In this document: in pieces, positions 13,522 through 24,733 of the stretch
Position numbering within the stretch: the stretch's first letter is position 1
Layout: every line of letters starts with the position of its first letter
Assembly (NCBI GenBank): GCA_004020365.1
Contig: SAQR01000032.1
Span: 1 to 40,481 of the forward strand
Reading direction: 5' to 3'
Origin: Mesorhizobium sp.
GTDB lineage: Bacteria > Pseudomonadota > Alphaproteobacteria > Rhizobiales > Rhizobiaceae
DNA: 40,481 nucleotides
Notes under the pieces: generated by a model
The model's database searches: none
What the model saw: the letters and a program-made list of their open reading frames with translations, nothing else
Told to the model about the DNA's origin: nothing
Position numbers and translations under genes: made by a program

Positions 13522-13606
13522 GGCAGTAGGGCAGGATGTTTACGGTGCTCGCCGACCCAGCTAATTTATCCTGTTCCCTACTCCCATACTGCCCTACTGC
13601 CCTACT
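13517..13606. repeat. Octamer tandem repeats forming an 18-bp inverted repeat
   Basis: GGGCAGTA repeats at 13513-13534 and their reverse complement at 13589-13606 give an 18-bp perfect stem with a 54-nt loop, between the convergent GNAT and coxM-like genes. The first arm includes the GNAT stop codon. It could act as a bidirectional terminator. Confidence 0.8.
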
Positions 13607-13614
13607 CCCCTCCT

Positions 13615-14412
13615 TCAGGCATTGGCGGCAGCCACTGCGCGCTTGGCCATCACCACGATCAGATTGGCGCGATAATCGGCCGAGGCGTGGATGTCGCTCA
13701 TCAAATCATTCGCCGGCACTTTCACTCCGTTGAGAGCAGCGGCGTCGAAATTCGTGGCAAGCGCCGCCTCGATTTCCTTCGAACGAAAGACGCCGCTGTC
13801 GCCGGCCCCGGTGACGGCAACGCGGACTCCGTCCGCGCCGTTGGCCACGAACACGCCGACGATCGCATAGCGCGAGGCCGGATTGCGGAACTTTTCATAG
13901 GCCGCCTTGGCCGGCGCGGTGAAGGTCACCGCGGTGACGATCTCGCCGTCCTCCAGCGCCGTCTCAAACAGGCCCGTGAAGAATGCGTCGGCGGCGATCT
14001 CGCGCTTGTTGGTGACGATGGTGGCTTCGAGGGCAAGAAGTGCCGCCGGATAATCGGCGGCGGGGTCGTTGTTGGCGATCGAGCCGCCGATTGTGCCCTT
14101 GTAACGCACCGCCGGATCGCCGATCCGGGACGCCATATGGGCAAGCGCCGGACACGCCTTCTTCAGCTTCTCGTCGCTGGCTACTTCGTGATGCGTGGTG
14201 GCGGCGCGGATGGTGATGGCCGAGCCCGCCACCTCAATGCCTTTCAATTCCTCGATGTGCGAAAGATCGACCAGATCGGACGGTGCGGCAAGCCGCGTCT
14301 TCATAGCCGGGATCAGCGTCATGCCGCCAGACAAAAGCTTGGCATCGCCGCTCTCGAGCAGCTTGACGGCATCGGCGACCGAGGCGGCGCGGTGATAGTT
14401 GACTGAGTACAT
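13615..14412 (-). CDS. coxM: Molybdenum hydroxylase FAD-binding subunit (CoxM-like)
   Basis: 265 residues from ATG 14412. FAD-binding motifs of the xanthine dehydrogenase/CO dehydrogenase medium subunit are present: AKLLSGGMTLIPAMKTRLA near residues 24-42 and TIGGSIANNDPAADYPAALL near 105-125. The C-terminal domain of the family is complete. It accepts electrons from the iron-sulfur subunit and passes them to an acceptor. It is the last gene of the order S-L-M on the minus strand, after an intergenic heptamer repeat. The symbol follows family usage; CO as substrate is not shown. Confidence 0.88.
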   Translation of the reverse strand: MYSVNYHRAASVADAVKLLESGDAKLLSGGMTLIPAMKTRLAAPSDLVDLSHIEELKGIEVAGSAITIRAATTHHEVASDEKLKKACPALAHMASRIGDPAVRYKGTIGGSIANNDPAADYPAALLALEATIVTNKREIAADAFFTGLFETALEDGEIVTAVTFTAPAKAAYEKFRNPASRYAIVGVFVANGADGVRVAVTGAGDSGVFRSKEIEAALATNFDAAALNGVKVPANDLMSDIHASADYRANLIVVMAKRAVAAANA

Positions 14413-14434
14413 GGGACACTCCCGTGTGCGAGAT

Positions 14435-14522
14435 AGTGAATAGTGAATAGTGAATAGTGAGTAGTTCGTAGTGAGGTGCCGCCTTAGCGAGGCGCTTTTC
14501 TATTCACTATTCACTATTCACT
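14435..14522. repeat. Heptamer array forming a 22-bp inverted repeat
   Basis: Tandem AGTGAAT units at 14433-14460 and the complementary ATTCACT units at 14501-14522 give a 22-bp perfect stem around a 44-nt centre that has its own small hairpin. It lies between the coxL-like and coxM-like genes. Confidence 0.85.
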
Positions 14523-14526
14523 CCTT

Positions 14527-16875
14527 TCAGTGTTTCGTCGCCCGGATCGCTGCCCACACCGTGGACGGCGATGCCGGCATGGCGATATCGGTGATGCCGA
14601 TGGCGTCGGTGATGGCATTGATCACCGCCGGCGGCGAGCCGATGGCGCCGGCCTCGCCGCAGCCCTTGATGCCGAGCGGATTGCCCGGGCACGGCGTGTT
14701 CGAGGTCGAGACCTTGAACGACGGCAGGTCGTCGGCGCGCGGCATGGTGTAGTCCATATAACTCGCCGTCAAAAGCTGGCCGCTGGCATCGTAGCGGGTG
14801 CCCTCCAGCAAGGCCTGGCCGATTCCCTGGGCGACGCCGCCATGCACCTGGCCTTCGACGATCATCGGGTTGATGATGTTGCCGAAATCGTCGGCTGCGA
14901 CGAACTGGACGACCTCGGTCACGCCGGTCTCGGGATCGATCTCGACCTCGCAGACATAGCAGCCGGCCGGGAAGGTGAAGTTCGACGGATCGTAGAATGA
15001 GGTCTCTTTCAGCCCCGGCTCCATGCCGCCAGGCAGGTTGTGGGCGGTGTAGGCAGCAAGCGCCATTTGGAACCACGGCACTTGTTTGTCGGTGCCGGCG
15101 ACCTTCAAGGCGCCGTTTTCGATGACGATGTCGCCCTCGTCGGCCTCGAGCAGATGGGCGGCGATCTTCTTGGCCTTTGCCTCGACCTTGTCGAGCGCCT
15201 TGGCGACCGCCGACATGCCGACGGCGCCCGAGCGCGAGCCGTAGGTGCCCATGCCCATCTGCACCTTGTCGGTATCGCCGTGGACGATCGAGACGCTGTC
15301 GATCGGCACGCCGAAGCGTTGGTTGACCAGTTGCGCGAAGGTCGTCTCATGGCCCTGGCCGTGGCTGTGCGAGCCGGTCAGCACCTCGATGGTTCCGGCG
15401 GCGTTGACGCGCACCTCGGCACTTTCCCAAAGGCCGACACCCGCTCCAAGACTGCCGACCGCCGCCGACGGCGCCAGTCCGCAGGCCTCGATATAGCAGC
15501 TCATGCCGATGCCGCGCAGCTTGCCTCTGTTGGCGGCGTCAGCCTTGCGCTGGGCAAAACCGGCATAATCGGCAGCGGCCATCGCCGCGTCCAGCGAAGC
15601 GGCATAATCGCCGGCATCATAGTTCATGATCACCGGTGTCTGGTGCGGAAACGCCGTGATGAAGTTCTTTCGGCGAAGTTCCGCCGGCGAAACGCCCAGT
15701 TCGCGTGCGGCGGTCTCCATGGTGCGTTCGAGCAGATAGGTGGCCTCCGGCCGCCCTGCCCCACGATAGGCGTCGACCGGCGCGGTGTTGGTGTAGACGG
15801 CGCGTACATTGGCGTGGATCGCCGGAATGTCGTACTGGCCCGACAACAGCGTCGCGTAGAGATAGGTCGGCACACAGGAGGAGAACAGCGACATGTAGGC
15901 GCCGAGATTGGCGATGGTGTCGACCTTCAGCCCGGTGATCCTGTTGTCCTTGTCGAAGGCCATTTCGACCGTCGAGACATGGTCGCGGCCATGGGCGTCG
16001 GTGAGAAAGCTCTCGGTGCGGTCGGCCACCCATTTGACCGGCACGCCGGTCTTCTTCGAGGCCCACAGGCAGATGATTTCTTCCGGATAGATGTATATCT
16101 TCGAACCGAACCCACCGCCGACATCCGGCGCGATGACGCGCAGCTTGTTTTCCGGCGCGACATTGTAGAAGGCGCTCATCACCAGGCGCGCGAGATGCGG
16201 GTTCTGCGAGGTCGTCCAGCAGGTATAGTGGTCCTCGGCCTTGTCGTAATGACCAAGTGTTGCGCGCGGCTCCATGGCGTTGGGCACCAGCCGATTGTTG
16301 ACGATCTTCATGCGGGTGATGTGGGCAGCCGCCTTGATTGCCGCGTTGGTCGCCGCGCTGTCGCCGAGTTCCCAGTCGAAAATCAGATTGCCGTCGGCTT
16401 CCGGATGGATCTGTGGCGCACTCCTTTCGAGCGCCTTCGGAGCGTCGACGACTGCCTTCAGTTCCTGGTAGGTGATGTCGACCGCTTCGGCCGCGTCGCG
16501 CGCCTGCCCCTTGGTCTCGGCAACCACGACCACCACCGCGTCGCCGACATAGCGGACCCTGTCGAAGGCCAGCGGCGACCACGCCCCCATCTTCATCGGC
16601 GAGCCGTCCTTGGAATGGATCATCCAGCCGCAGATGAGATTGCCGATGCCGTCGGCCTTGAGCTCCTTGCCGGTCAGCACGCCGATGACGCCCGGCATGG
16701 CCTGCGCCTTTTTGAGATCGATCTTCTTGATCTCGGCATGCGCGTGCGGGCTGCGCACGAAGGCCGCATGCTTCATGCCGGGAACCACCATGTCGTCGAC
16801 ATAGCGCCCGGCGCCGGTAATGAACCGCTTGTCTTCCTTGCGCGCTACACGAGCGCCAACACCTTCAATGCCCAT
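14527..16875 (-). CDS. coxL: Molybdenum hydroxylase large subunit, form II CO dehydrogenase type (CoxL-like)
   Basis: 782 residues from ATG 16875, preceded by GGGAGGAA; 28 further in-frame codons upstream run through the repeat array and are unlikely to be translated. It carries the molybdopterin-binding folds of the xanthine dehydrogenase family (GGGFGSK near 280, [15 protein letters not shown] near 530, [11 protein letters not shown]). The active-site loop reads AYRGAGRPE, the form II signature; true form I CO dehydrogenases have AYxCSFR. Form II enzymes may oxidise other aldehydes or purine-like compounds, so CO oxidation should not be assumed. It is the catalytic subunit of the S-L-M enzyme. 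Confidence 0.9.
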   Translation of the reverse strand: MGIEGVGARVARKEDKRFITGAGRYVDDMVVPGMKHAAFVRSPHAHAEIKKIDLKKAQAMPGVIGVLTGKELKADGIGNLICGWMIHSKDGSPMKMGAWSPLAFDRVRYVGDAVVVVVAETKGQARDAAEAVDITYQELKAVVDAPKALERSAPQIHPEADGNLIFDWELGDSAATNAAIKAAAHITRMKIVNNRLVPNAMEPRATLGHYDKAEDHYTCWTTSQNPHLARLVMSAFYNVAPENKLRVIAPDVGGGFGSKIYIYPEEIICLWASKKTGVPVKWVADRTESFLTDAHGRDHVSTVEMAFDKDNRITGLKVDTIANLGAYMSLFSSCVPTYLYATLLSGQYDIPAIHANVRAVYTNTAPVDAYRGAGRPEATYLLERTMETAARELGVSPAELRRKNFITAFPHQTPVIMNYDAGDYAASLDAAMAAADYAGFAQRKADAANRGKLRGIGMSCYIEACGLAPSAAVGSLGAGVGLWESAEVRVNAAGTIEVLTGSHSHGQGHETTFAQLVNQRFGVPIDSVSIVHGDTDKVQMGMGTYGSRSGAVGMSAVAKALDKVEAKAKKIAAHLLEADEGDIVIENGALKVAGTDKQVPWFQMALAAYTAHNLPGGMEPGLKETSFYDPSNFTFPAGCYVCEVEIDPETGVTEVVQFVAADDFGNIINPMIVEGQVHGGVAQGIGQALLEGTRYDASGQLLTASYMDYTMPRADDLPSFKVSTSNTPCPGNPLGIKGCGEAGAIGSPPAVINAITDAIGITDIAMPASPSTVWAAIRATKH

Positions 16876-16902
16876 CGCAGAAATTCCTCCCGAATTGCTG
16901 AA

Positions 16903-16979
16903 GTGGTGAATGGTGAATGGTTGAAGCGTCGAGAAGGTCAGCCAGATCGCACTATTCACTATTCACTATTCACTATTCC
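16903..16979. repeat. Heptamer arrays between the small and large subunit genes
   Basis: Tandem CTATTCA units at 16950-16977 and looser GGTGAAT units at 16903-16919. The second set is complementary to the first if wobble pairs are allowed, so this resembles the arrangement at 14435-14522. Confidence 0.7.
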
Positions 16980-16982
16980 CCC

Positions 16983-17486
<504 letters not shown>

Positions 17487-17750
17487 GAAACCTCCCTGGG
17501 TGCTACCTTGGTCGTTTTTTGGCGTCGGTGGTGCCCGAGCCCTCCATCTGTCCGCCATTCTTATACCGGATAAAGCACGGGAAATAGTGCCGCGGAATGC
17601 CGAGATTGCGAGAATGCAGTTCGGCCGAAAATCCGCCTATTGTACTTTCGGTCACGCAAAAGACAGGCAAACGGCGGGGCGAAGCGAAACCATGGTCGCC
17701 TGGCGATGCCGCCTTGCGGCCATCAGCGGCCGAGGCTGGCCAGGCCGATT

Positions 17751-18182
17751 TCATCCGATGCCGTGTTTTCTGAGAACCTCCTGCTCGTCGCCTGACACCC
17801 AGCCAAATATTTTAGGCTCTCCGGCCAGTTTTTGCACGAGGTAGTGGACGTCGAAATCGATCGTGACGTCAGTTTGGCCTTCGCGCGCAAAGATCGACGT
17901 CCAGGCGACGTGGGCAACGCAATGGTGCTGGTCAATCGGCGAAATGCGAACATCACGCATTCGCATCTCCTTGGTGCCGATCGCTCGATAGCGAGCATAG
18001 CCTTGTTCCATAACCTGCTTGAGCTGGTCGTCGTTCTTCCCGACCATGACGCCGGCAGGCGACGCCGCTATGAAGGCTGCGGCATAGACCGATGTCACTT
18101 CGTCCATGTCGGCATCACCGGCGAGGGATTTCCGGAAAAGCCGCTCATAGCGTTCGAATAGCTTCCTGACCGGGGCGTCCAT
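17751..18182 (-). CDS. NTF2-like/SnoaL-type protein
   Basis: 143 residues from ATG 18182. The N-terminal helices (APVRKLFERYERLFRKSLAG) lead to a curved sheet with VAHVAWTSIFAREG, typical of the NTF2-like fold used by SnoaL-type isomerases and ligand-binding proteins. No catalytic Asp/His set can be assigned with confidence. It precedes the molybdenum hydroxylase genes on the same strand by about 260 nt; a shared role is possible but not shown. Family call by overall pattern only. Confidence 0.65.
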   Translation of the reverse strand: MDAPVRKLFERYERLFRKSLAGDADMDEVTSVYAAAFIAASPAGVMVGKNDDQLKQVMEQGYARYRAIGTKEMRMRDVRISPIDQHHCVAHVAWTSIFAREGQTDVTIDFDVHYLVQKLAGEPKIFGWVSGDEQEVLRKHGIG

Positions 18183-18386
18183 GGATCACTCCCTTCCGCT
18201 GCGGTTTGGATCTGAAGTTTCTGAGCGCCGATGCCGTCAAAAACACCAGAAAATTCAATTCCGTGATGTTGGCTCATTGCCAAAGTAGCACTTGAAGACA
18301 ACAATGACGTCGACGCCGGCGCGGCCAGGAGCACAAAAAAGAGCCGCGCACAAAAAGAGCGTCGGAGGAAATAAAGGAGGAAGCCG

Positions 18387-19556
18387 CTGGCCAGTTCACG
18401 GACGCGCTATGCATGCGGCCTATCGGTTCTCACCACCGACGAACCCGACGCGGATGCATTCGCCCGGGCAGTGGCAGTGGAAGCCGCGGCCATCGACGCT
18501 GGGTTTGCCCTGCTGTTTTTCTCGCAAAGCCTGCTTGAGGCAGTCGCCCTTTCGCAAGCGCTGAACAACCACGCGCCGGCGCTCCGCTATGCCGGCTGCT
18601 CGACGGCCGGCGAGATTACGCCCAAAGGCCTGGAGGACGGCCAGGTCATGGCCATGCTGCTTCCCTCCGCATCTTTTTCGGCGGCCAGCACCATGGTCGA
18701 AAATCTGTCCTCTTCGGGCATGGACGGGATCACCGGCGAAGTCGAGGCGCTGAGGCGTTCGTTACGCGGGCGCGTCGGGCACGAGCGAGCCGACACCACT
18801 TTCGCGCTCTGCCTCATCGACGGGCTGTCCTATGCCGAGGAAGCGGTCACCTCCGCCATCCATTGGGGGCTCGACGACATTCCACTGATCGGCGGGTCGG
18901 CAGGCGATGATTTGAAATTCGAGACGACGCGGCTGATCTCGAACGGCAAGGTTGCCTGCGACTGCGCCATCATCGTGCTGATCACCACGGAAATTCCTTT
19001 CCACGTGTTCAAGACCGACAATTTCGTCCCCACCGACGAGAAGCTGGTGGTGACCGCGTCCGATCCCGATCACCGCACCGTGCGCGAATTCAACGCCACC
19101 AATGCCGCCGAGGAATATGCCGCCTCGGTCGGCGTCATCCCGCAGATGCTGACGCCGCTGAGTTTCGCTTCGCACCCGGTGGTGGTGAAAGTCGGCGGCG
19201 AATTTTATTGCCGCTCGATCCAGAAGATGCACGCGGACGGCTCGCTGTCGTTCTTCTGCGCCATCGACGATGGCGTCGTCCTTTCCATCGCCCGACCCAA
19301 GAACATGGTTGAATCGACGCGTGCCGCCTTCAGGGATGTCGAGGAAAGGCTTGGCGGCATCGACATGATCCTCGCCTTTGACTGCGTGCTGCGCAGGCTC
19401 GATGCGCGCAACCGCCAGGTCTTCCGGGAGATTTCGGAGCTCTACAAGGTCAACAACGTCATCGGCTTCGGCACCTATGGCGAGCAGTACCGGTCGATGC
19501 ATCTGAACCAGACGTTCACCGGCATCGCCTTCGGAGAGCGGCAGGCGGCGGAGTAG
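18387..19556 (+). CDS. FIST-domain sensory protein with probable CTG start
   Basis: 389 residues if started at CTG 18387, which has AAAGGAGG 6 nt upstream. The frame is open from 18375 and holds no ATG, GTG or TTG before GTG 18471, which would cut off 28 family-like residues (SRTRYACGLSVLTTDEPDAD) and has no ribosome site. The FIST N domain (ALRYAGCSTAGEITPKG, then PLIGGSAGDD) and FIST C domain (HPVVVKVGGEFYCRSIQKM, then NNVIGFGTYGEQY) are both complete. FIST proteins are cytoplasmic sensors, proposed to bind small ligands such as amino acids, and are often encoded next to signalling kinases, as here: the hybrid kinase begins 8 nt after its stop. Confidence 0.88.
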   Translation: MASSRTRYACGLSVLTTDEPDADAFARAVAVEAAAIDAGFALLFFSQSLLEAVALSQALNNHAPALRYAGCSTAGEITPKGLEDGQVMAMLLPSASFSAASTMVENLSSSGMDGITGEVEALRRSLRGRVGHERADTTFALCLIDGLSYAEEAVTSAIHWGLDDIPLIGGSAGDDLKFETTRLISNGKVACDCAIIVLITTEIPFHVFKTDNFVPTDEKLVVTASDPDHRTVREFNATNAAEEYAASVGVIPQMLTPLSFASHPVVVKVGGEFYCRSIQKMHADGSLSFFCAIDDGVVLSIARPKNMVESTRAAFRDVEERLGGIDMILAFDCVLRRLDARNRQVFREISELYKVNNVIGFGTYGEQYRSMHLNQTFTGIAFGERQAAE

Positions 19557-19564
19557 GAGGTTTT

Positions 19565-20905
19565 ATGCCGCTCAGGGACATCAATGATCTGGAGAAGCTG
19601 AAGAAGATCAACGCAGCCCTTGTCAGCCGCGTCGAGCGTTCGATGGATCAGCAAGGCAACGCATTCTCGCTGTTCCAGACGGCGATTTCGCTCGAGAATC
19701 GAGTGCGTACGCGCACCGAGGAACTGCACTCGACACTGCGCAGATTGGAACAGTCCAACATCGATCTCAGCGCGGCCAAGGAAAACGCCGAACTGGCGAA
19801 CCTGTCCAAGACCAGGTTTTTGGCGGCCGCCAGCCACGACGTGTTGCAACCGCTGAATGCCGCGCATCTCTCCGTCTCGGCGCTGGCCGAAGTGCAGACC
19901 AGCGACGAAGGCAAAAAACTGGTCCGGCAGGTCGAGCGGTCGCTGGAGACGATGGAGGATCTGCTCCGCACCCTGCTCGACATCTCCAAGCTCGACGCCG
20001 GCGTCGTGCAGCCCGATATCGGCGACGTCAGCCTGGAGATGCTGTTTTCGTCGCTGCGCTCGGATTTCCTGCCGGTCGCCGAATTGAAGGGCCTGACGCT
20101 AAAATTCCGGCCGGTCAACGCCGTCGTGCGGTCGGACCGCACCTTGCTGCGCCGTATCCTGCAGAACATCCTTTCCAACGCGCTGCGCTACACCCGCTCC
20201 GGCGGCGTGCTGGTTGGCACCAGGCATCGCGGCGACATGATCCGCATCGATGTCGCCGATACCGGCTGCGGTATCCCCGACGACCAGCGCGAGGCGGTGT
20301 TCGAGGAATTCCACCGCGGCACGATCCCGACCGATGCCGGGCTAGCCGGCGCCGGGCTGGGACTGGGCCTGGCCATCGTGCGCCGCATCGCCGCCGCACT
20401 CGGCCATCCCGTGACGTTCTCGTCGAAAGTCGGACACGGCACGATTTTCCACATCGACGTTCCGGTCGGGATCGGCGCCAGCGTCGATACGATTGCCAGC
20501 AGCGCCGACATGGAGCGGCCGCGCGGCTACGGTCTGTTCGGCACAAAGGTGCTGCTGGTCGAGAACGACGTCGAGGTGCTGCAGGCGATGACCTCCCTGC
20601 TCGAGCGCTGGCAATGCCTGGTGCGCCCCGCCACCTCGACCGATGCTGCGCTCGAGATGCTCGGCGATACGGACTGGGTGCCGGACATCGTCATCGCCGA
20701 CCAGCATCTCGACGGCGGCGACCTCGGCACCACGACCATCGCCGAGGTCCGCGATTATCTCAGCCGCGCCGTGCCGGCGCTGATCGTCACCGCCGACGGT
20801 TCGGAAACTGTTGCGATAGCCGCCCGTGCGGCCGGCATCGAGCTGATGCGCAAGCCGCTGAAACCGGCACAACTGCGCGCGCTGCTGGCGCACCTCTTGG
20901 CTTGA
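19565..20905 (+). CDS. Hybrid histidine kinase with C-terminal receiver
   Basis: 446 residues, GGAGG upstream of ATG 19565. No membrane segment or PAS domain: an N-terminal coiled coil (about 5-80) leads to the HisKA domain with H91 in ASHDVLQPLNAA. The HATPase domain follows (N-box NILSNALRYT near 201-210, G-box DTGCGIPDD, GAGLGLGLAIV), then a receiver domain (about 327-443) with phospho-acceptor D379. Kinases of this type with FIST neighbours and a LuxR regulator resemble the NahK/ErcS' group of Pseudomonas. Sensing is presumably supplied by the FIST protein encoded 8 nt upstream. Confidence 0.9.
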   Translation: MPLRDINDLEKLKKINAALVSRVERSMDQQGNAFSLFQTAISLENRVRTRTEELHSTLRRLEQSNIDLSAAKENAELANLSKTRFLAAASHDVLQPLNAAHLSVSALAEVQTSDEGKKLVRQVERSLETMEDLLRTLLDISKLDAGVVQPDIGDVSLEMLFSSLRSDFLPVAELKGLTLKFRPVNAVVRSDRTLLRRILQNILSNALRYTRSGGVLVGTRHRGDMIRIDVADTGCGIPDDQREAVFEEFHRGTIPTDAGLAGAGLGLGLAIVRRIAAALGHPVTFSSKVGHGTIFHIDVPVGIGASVDTIASSADMERPRGYGLFGTKVLLVENDVEVLQAMTSLLERWQCLVRPATSTDAALEMLGDTDWVPDIVIADQHLDGGDLGTTTIAEVRDYLSRAVPALIVTADGSETVAIAARAAGIELMRKPLKPAQLRALLAHLLA

Positions 20906-20949
20906 TCCCAAGACTCGGGCGGACGACCGCGAGCCACAGGAAAATGGTG

Positions 20950-21165
20950 CGCTGTCACCGCATTCTGGGGCGGAGCAAGGAGCGAAGCGACACGGCGCAG
21001 ACCCCAGGAACCATGCCGCGACTTGAGAGCATCGCTGCCGCGCAGAATTCTGCTCCGCGGCACACTTCGGCCAAGGTTACGGCATGGATCCCAGGGTCTC
21101 CGCGACGGAGCTGCGCTCCTGCTTCGCCCAGGGATGACGAAGTTGGGGGAGACCTCGCCAATCCC
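20950..21165. repeat. Rhizobial intergenic mosaic repeat
   Basis: The 328-bp gap between two convergent signalling genes holds blocks such as TTCTGGGGCGGAGCAAGGAG and ATCCCAGGGTCTCCGCGACG, then CCCAGGGATGACGAAGTTGG, with internal inverted pairs (CATGCCG / CGGCATG; ATCCCAGGG / CCCAGGGAT). I recognise this as a common dispersed intergenic element of Mesorhizobium-type genomes. No gene seen. Confidence 0.6.
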
Positions 21166-21234
21166 CAACGTTTGCGTGCCAGCACGGCAGGCGCGCTCGA
21201 CGAGCTCTAGCAGAACGCCTGCCCGCGCCGGCGC

Positions 21235-21918
21235 CTAAAACCCCGCCTGACCGCGAAACAGCTCGGCACTGTCGAGCTTCGAAACCTCGATAACGGCTTG
21301 CGTGCGGCTGTAGACGTTGAGCTTGCGCAGGATCTCGGAAACATGCGCCTTAACAGTGGTTTCGCCGACTTGCAGCTCGTAGGCGATCTGCTTGTTGAGC
21401 AGGCCCTGGCGCAGCATCTGCAGCACCCGCAATTGCTGCGGCGTCAATTTTGCAAGCCGCTGCACCATCTCGGCGCGGTCGGTGCTGTCGGCGTCCGGCG
21501 GCTGGCCTTCATAGGTTTCGGGCACGTAGATCGCGCCTTCCATGACCGAACGGATGGCGGCGGCCAGATCGCTCTTGCGCGCCGATTTCGGGATGAAGCC
21601 GGCCGCGCCATAGGACAGCGCCTCGGAAATGATTTTTGGCTCCTCATGCCCCGAAACGATGACCACCGGCAGGCGCGGATAGCGGGTTCGAAGCTGCAGA
21701 AGTCCGTCGAAGCCATGCACGTCTGGCATGCTGAGGTCGAGCAGCGCCAGATCGAATGGCTTGGCGTCGGCCAGGAGCTCGAACGCCTCGGTGATCGAAC
21801 GCGCCTCGACAGTGTCGACGTCCGGATAGGCCATCTGCACGGCGCTGTGCAGCGCCTCGCGAAACAGCGGGTGGTCGTCGATGATCAGAAACCGGGCGCG
21901 ATCGTTCACTGTGGTCAT
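21235..21918 (-). CDS. LuxR-family response regulator
   Basis: 227 residues from ATG 21918. The receiver domain has D14-D15, phospho-acceptor D61 (LALLDLSMPD) and the conserved Lys in GFIPKSARKS. The LuxR helix-turn-helix is LTPQQLRVLQMLRQGLLNKQ, then VGETTVKAHVSEILRKLNV. The pattern is close to AgmR/ExaE-type regulators of alcohol metabolism in Pseudomonas. It converges on the hybrid kinase, the likely phosphodonor; the alcohol dehydrogenase at 22716 is a possible but unproved target. Confidence 0.9.
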   Translation of the reverse strand: MTTVNDRARFLIIDDHPLFREALHSAVQMAYPDVDTVEARSITEAFELLADAKPFDLALLDLSMPDVHGFDGLLQLRTRYPRLPVVIVSGHEEPKIISEALSYGAAGFIPKSARKSDLAAAIRSVMEGAIYVPETYEGQPPDADSTDRAEMVQRLAKLTPQQLRVLQMLRQGLLNKQIAYELQVGETTVKAHVSEILRKLNVYSRTQAVIEVSKLDSAELFRGQAGF

Positions 21919-22032
21919 GGCATTCGTTTCAGTTCAGGGCAAGATAGAATAGCCCAGTGACCATGGCCAGATTATTGGCAAATAGTACATCCACGCCTTG
22001 CCCGGTCGTTCAAATCGGCCGAATGTGCAGGA

Positions 22033-22683
22033 ATGAGCGACCTCGTCTTGCATAACTACTACCGCTCCTCCACCTCCTACCGGGTGCGGATCGCGCTGGA
22101 GATGAAGGGCCTGACCTACCAATATGTGCCGCATCATCTGCGCCACGGCGAGCATCTCGAGCCCGCTTATCTCTCGGTCAATCCGCAAGGACTGGTGCCG
22201 GCGCTGATCCTGGGCGACGGCACGCTGCTCACGCAATCGCTGGCGATCATCGAATTTCTCGACGAGACCAGGCCCGAACCGCCGCTTTTGCCGCAGGACG
22301 CGCTTGGCCGGGCCCGCGTCAGGATGCTGGCGCAGATGATCGCCTGCGACATCCATCCGGTGAACAATCTGCGCGTGCTGACCTCGCTGCGCACGCTGTT
22401 CGGCGCCGGCGACGAGGACGTCGCCAACTGGTTCCGGCACTGGGTGAACGAAGGCTTCCAGCCGCTTGAAAAGATTCTTGTTTCATCGCCTGAAACAAAA
22501 ACATTCTGCCATGGCGACACGCCGGGGCTGGCCGACATCTGCCTGGCCGCTCAGGTCACCAGCAATGCCCGTTTCGGCGTCGACCTGACGCCCTACCCGA
22601 AAATCGCCCGCATCCACGCCGCCTGCATGGCGCTGCCGGCCTTCCAAAGGGCCGCGCCGGAGAACCAGATCGATGCCGAATAG
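22033..22683 (+). CDS. maiA: Maleylacetoacetate isomerase
   Basis: 216 residues from ATG 22033. It is a zeta-class glutathione transferase: the N-terminal thioredoxin-like domain has the family loop [11 protein letters not shown] (residues 12-22; most members read SSCSWRVRIAL), then [14 protein letters not shown] and [13 protein letters not shown]. The all-helical C-terminal domain contains [15 protein letters not shown]. It isomerises maleylacetoacetate to fumarylacetoacetate in tyrosine/homogentisate breakdown. The Cys to Thr change in the loop is seen in some rhizobial members and may shift substrate range. No other homogentisate gene lies nearby. Confidence 0.85.
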   Translation: MSDLVLHNYYRSSTSYRVRIALEMKGLTYQYVPHHLRHGEHLEPAYLSVNPQGLVPALILGDGTLLTQSLAIIEFLDETRPEPPLLPQDALGRARVRMLAQMIACDIHPVNNLRVLTSLRTLFGAGDEDVANWFRHWVNEGFQPLEKILVSSPETKTFCHGDTPGLADICLAAQVTSNARFGVDLTPYPKIARIHAACMALPAFQRAAPENQIDAE

Positions 22684-22715
22684 AGTGGGTAGGATTAAAG
22701 CGTGAGGAATTGCCG

Positions 22716-23756
<1,041 letters not shown>

Positions 23757-23784
23757 CCAAGTCAAGCGGCTCCCCCTTCTCCCC

Positions 23785-24648
23785 TTATCGCGCATACTTC
23801 TTCGCACCGACCACGCAGAGCACGACGGCAGCGGTGACGGCGATCATGGCGGGGCTGACCGGCTCGTGCAGCAGCATTGCCGCCAGCCCGAGGCCGAAGA
23901 AAGGCTGCAGAAGCTGCAACTGCCCGACCGCGGCGATGCCGCCTTGCGCCAGTCCGCGATACCAGAACACAAAACCGATCAGCATGCTGAACAGCGAGAC
24001 ATAGGCGAGGCCGATCCAGGCGGCGTTGCCGACGTTTTCGAGCGACGGTGGCATGGTGATGAGCGTCAGCGCCAGCATGACCGGCAGCGACAACACCAGC
24101 GCCCATGAGATCACCTGCCAGCCGCCGAGTTTGCGCGACAGCGCGGCGCCTTCCGCATAGCCCAATCCGCACAGGATAATGGCGGCCAGCATCAGCATAT
24201 CGCCAAGCGGCGCGGCTGCCACACCTTGGGTCACCGCAAAACCGCCAACAAGGGCGCTGCCAAGGCATGAGAACAGCCAGAAAGCCGGTTTGGGGCGATC
24301 GCCGCCGCGGATGACGCCGAAGATCGCGGTCGCCAGCGGCAGCAGGCCGACGAAGATGATGGAATGAGCCGAGGTGATGTGCTTGAGCGCCAGCGCGGTC
24401 AGCAGCGGAAAGCCGACCACGACGCCAAGCGCCACGATGGCCAGCGACAACAGATCCTGCCTTTCCGGACGCTTCTGGCGAAAGACGAGCAGAAGCGCGA
24501 GGCCGAGGACGCCTGCCGTGGCAGCGCGGGCGACGGTCAGGAAGGCCGGATCGAAATCCATCACCGCAACGCGCGTTGCCGGAAGCGATCCGCTGAAAAT
24601 CAGCACGCCCACGAATCCGTTGATCCAGCCGCCCGCCGTCTTGTCCAT
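23785..24648 (-). CDS. EamA/DMT-family transporter
   Basis: 287 residues with about ten hydrophobic helices in two five-helix EamA repeats. The first begins WINGFVGVLIFSGSLPATRV, the second LGDMLMLAAIILCGLGYAEG. Such proteins are inner-membrane metabolite exporters, often for amino acids. It is divergent from a MocR-type regulator at 24734, a common pairing in which the regulator controls the exporter in response to an amine or amino acid. Substrate unknown. Confidence 0.88.
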   Translation of the reverse strand: MDKTAGGWINGFVGVLIFSGSLPATRVAVMDFDPAFLTVARAATAGVLGLALLLVFRQKRPERQDLLSLAIVALGVVVGFPLLTALALKHITSAHSIIFVGLLPLATAIFGVIRGGDRPKPAFWLFSCLGSALVGGFAVTQGVAAAPLGDMLMLAAIILCGLGYAEGAALSRKLGGWQVISWALVLSLPVMLALTLITMPPSLENVGNAAWIGLAYVSLFSMLIGFVFWYRGLAQGGIAAVGQLQLLQPFFGLGLAAMLLHEPVSPAMIAVTAAVVLCVVGAKKYAR

Positions 24649-24733
24649 CGCATGCTCCTGATGTTCACGCCCTCTATCGGGCCGGATCTATGGCGCAGCC
24701 AGAGACAATCAGGTACAGTTCGATAAAACTGTC

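Noticed and set aside
14433-14522. Possible CRISPR array
   Set aside because: The repeats are contiguous 7-mers without spacers and occur as inverted pairs; there are no cas genes.
14527-16875. Aerobic CO dehydrogenase (form I)
   Set aside because: The active-site loop is AYRGAGR, not AYxCSFR, so only the wider family call is kept.
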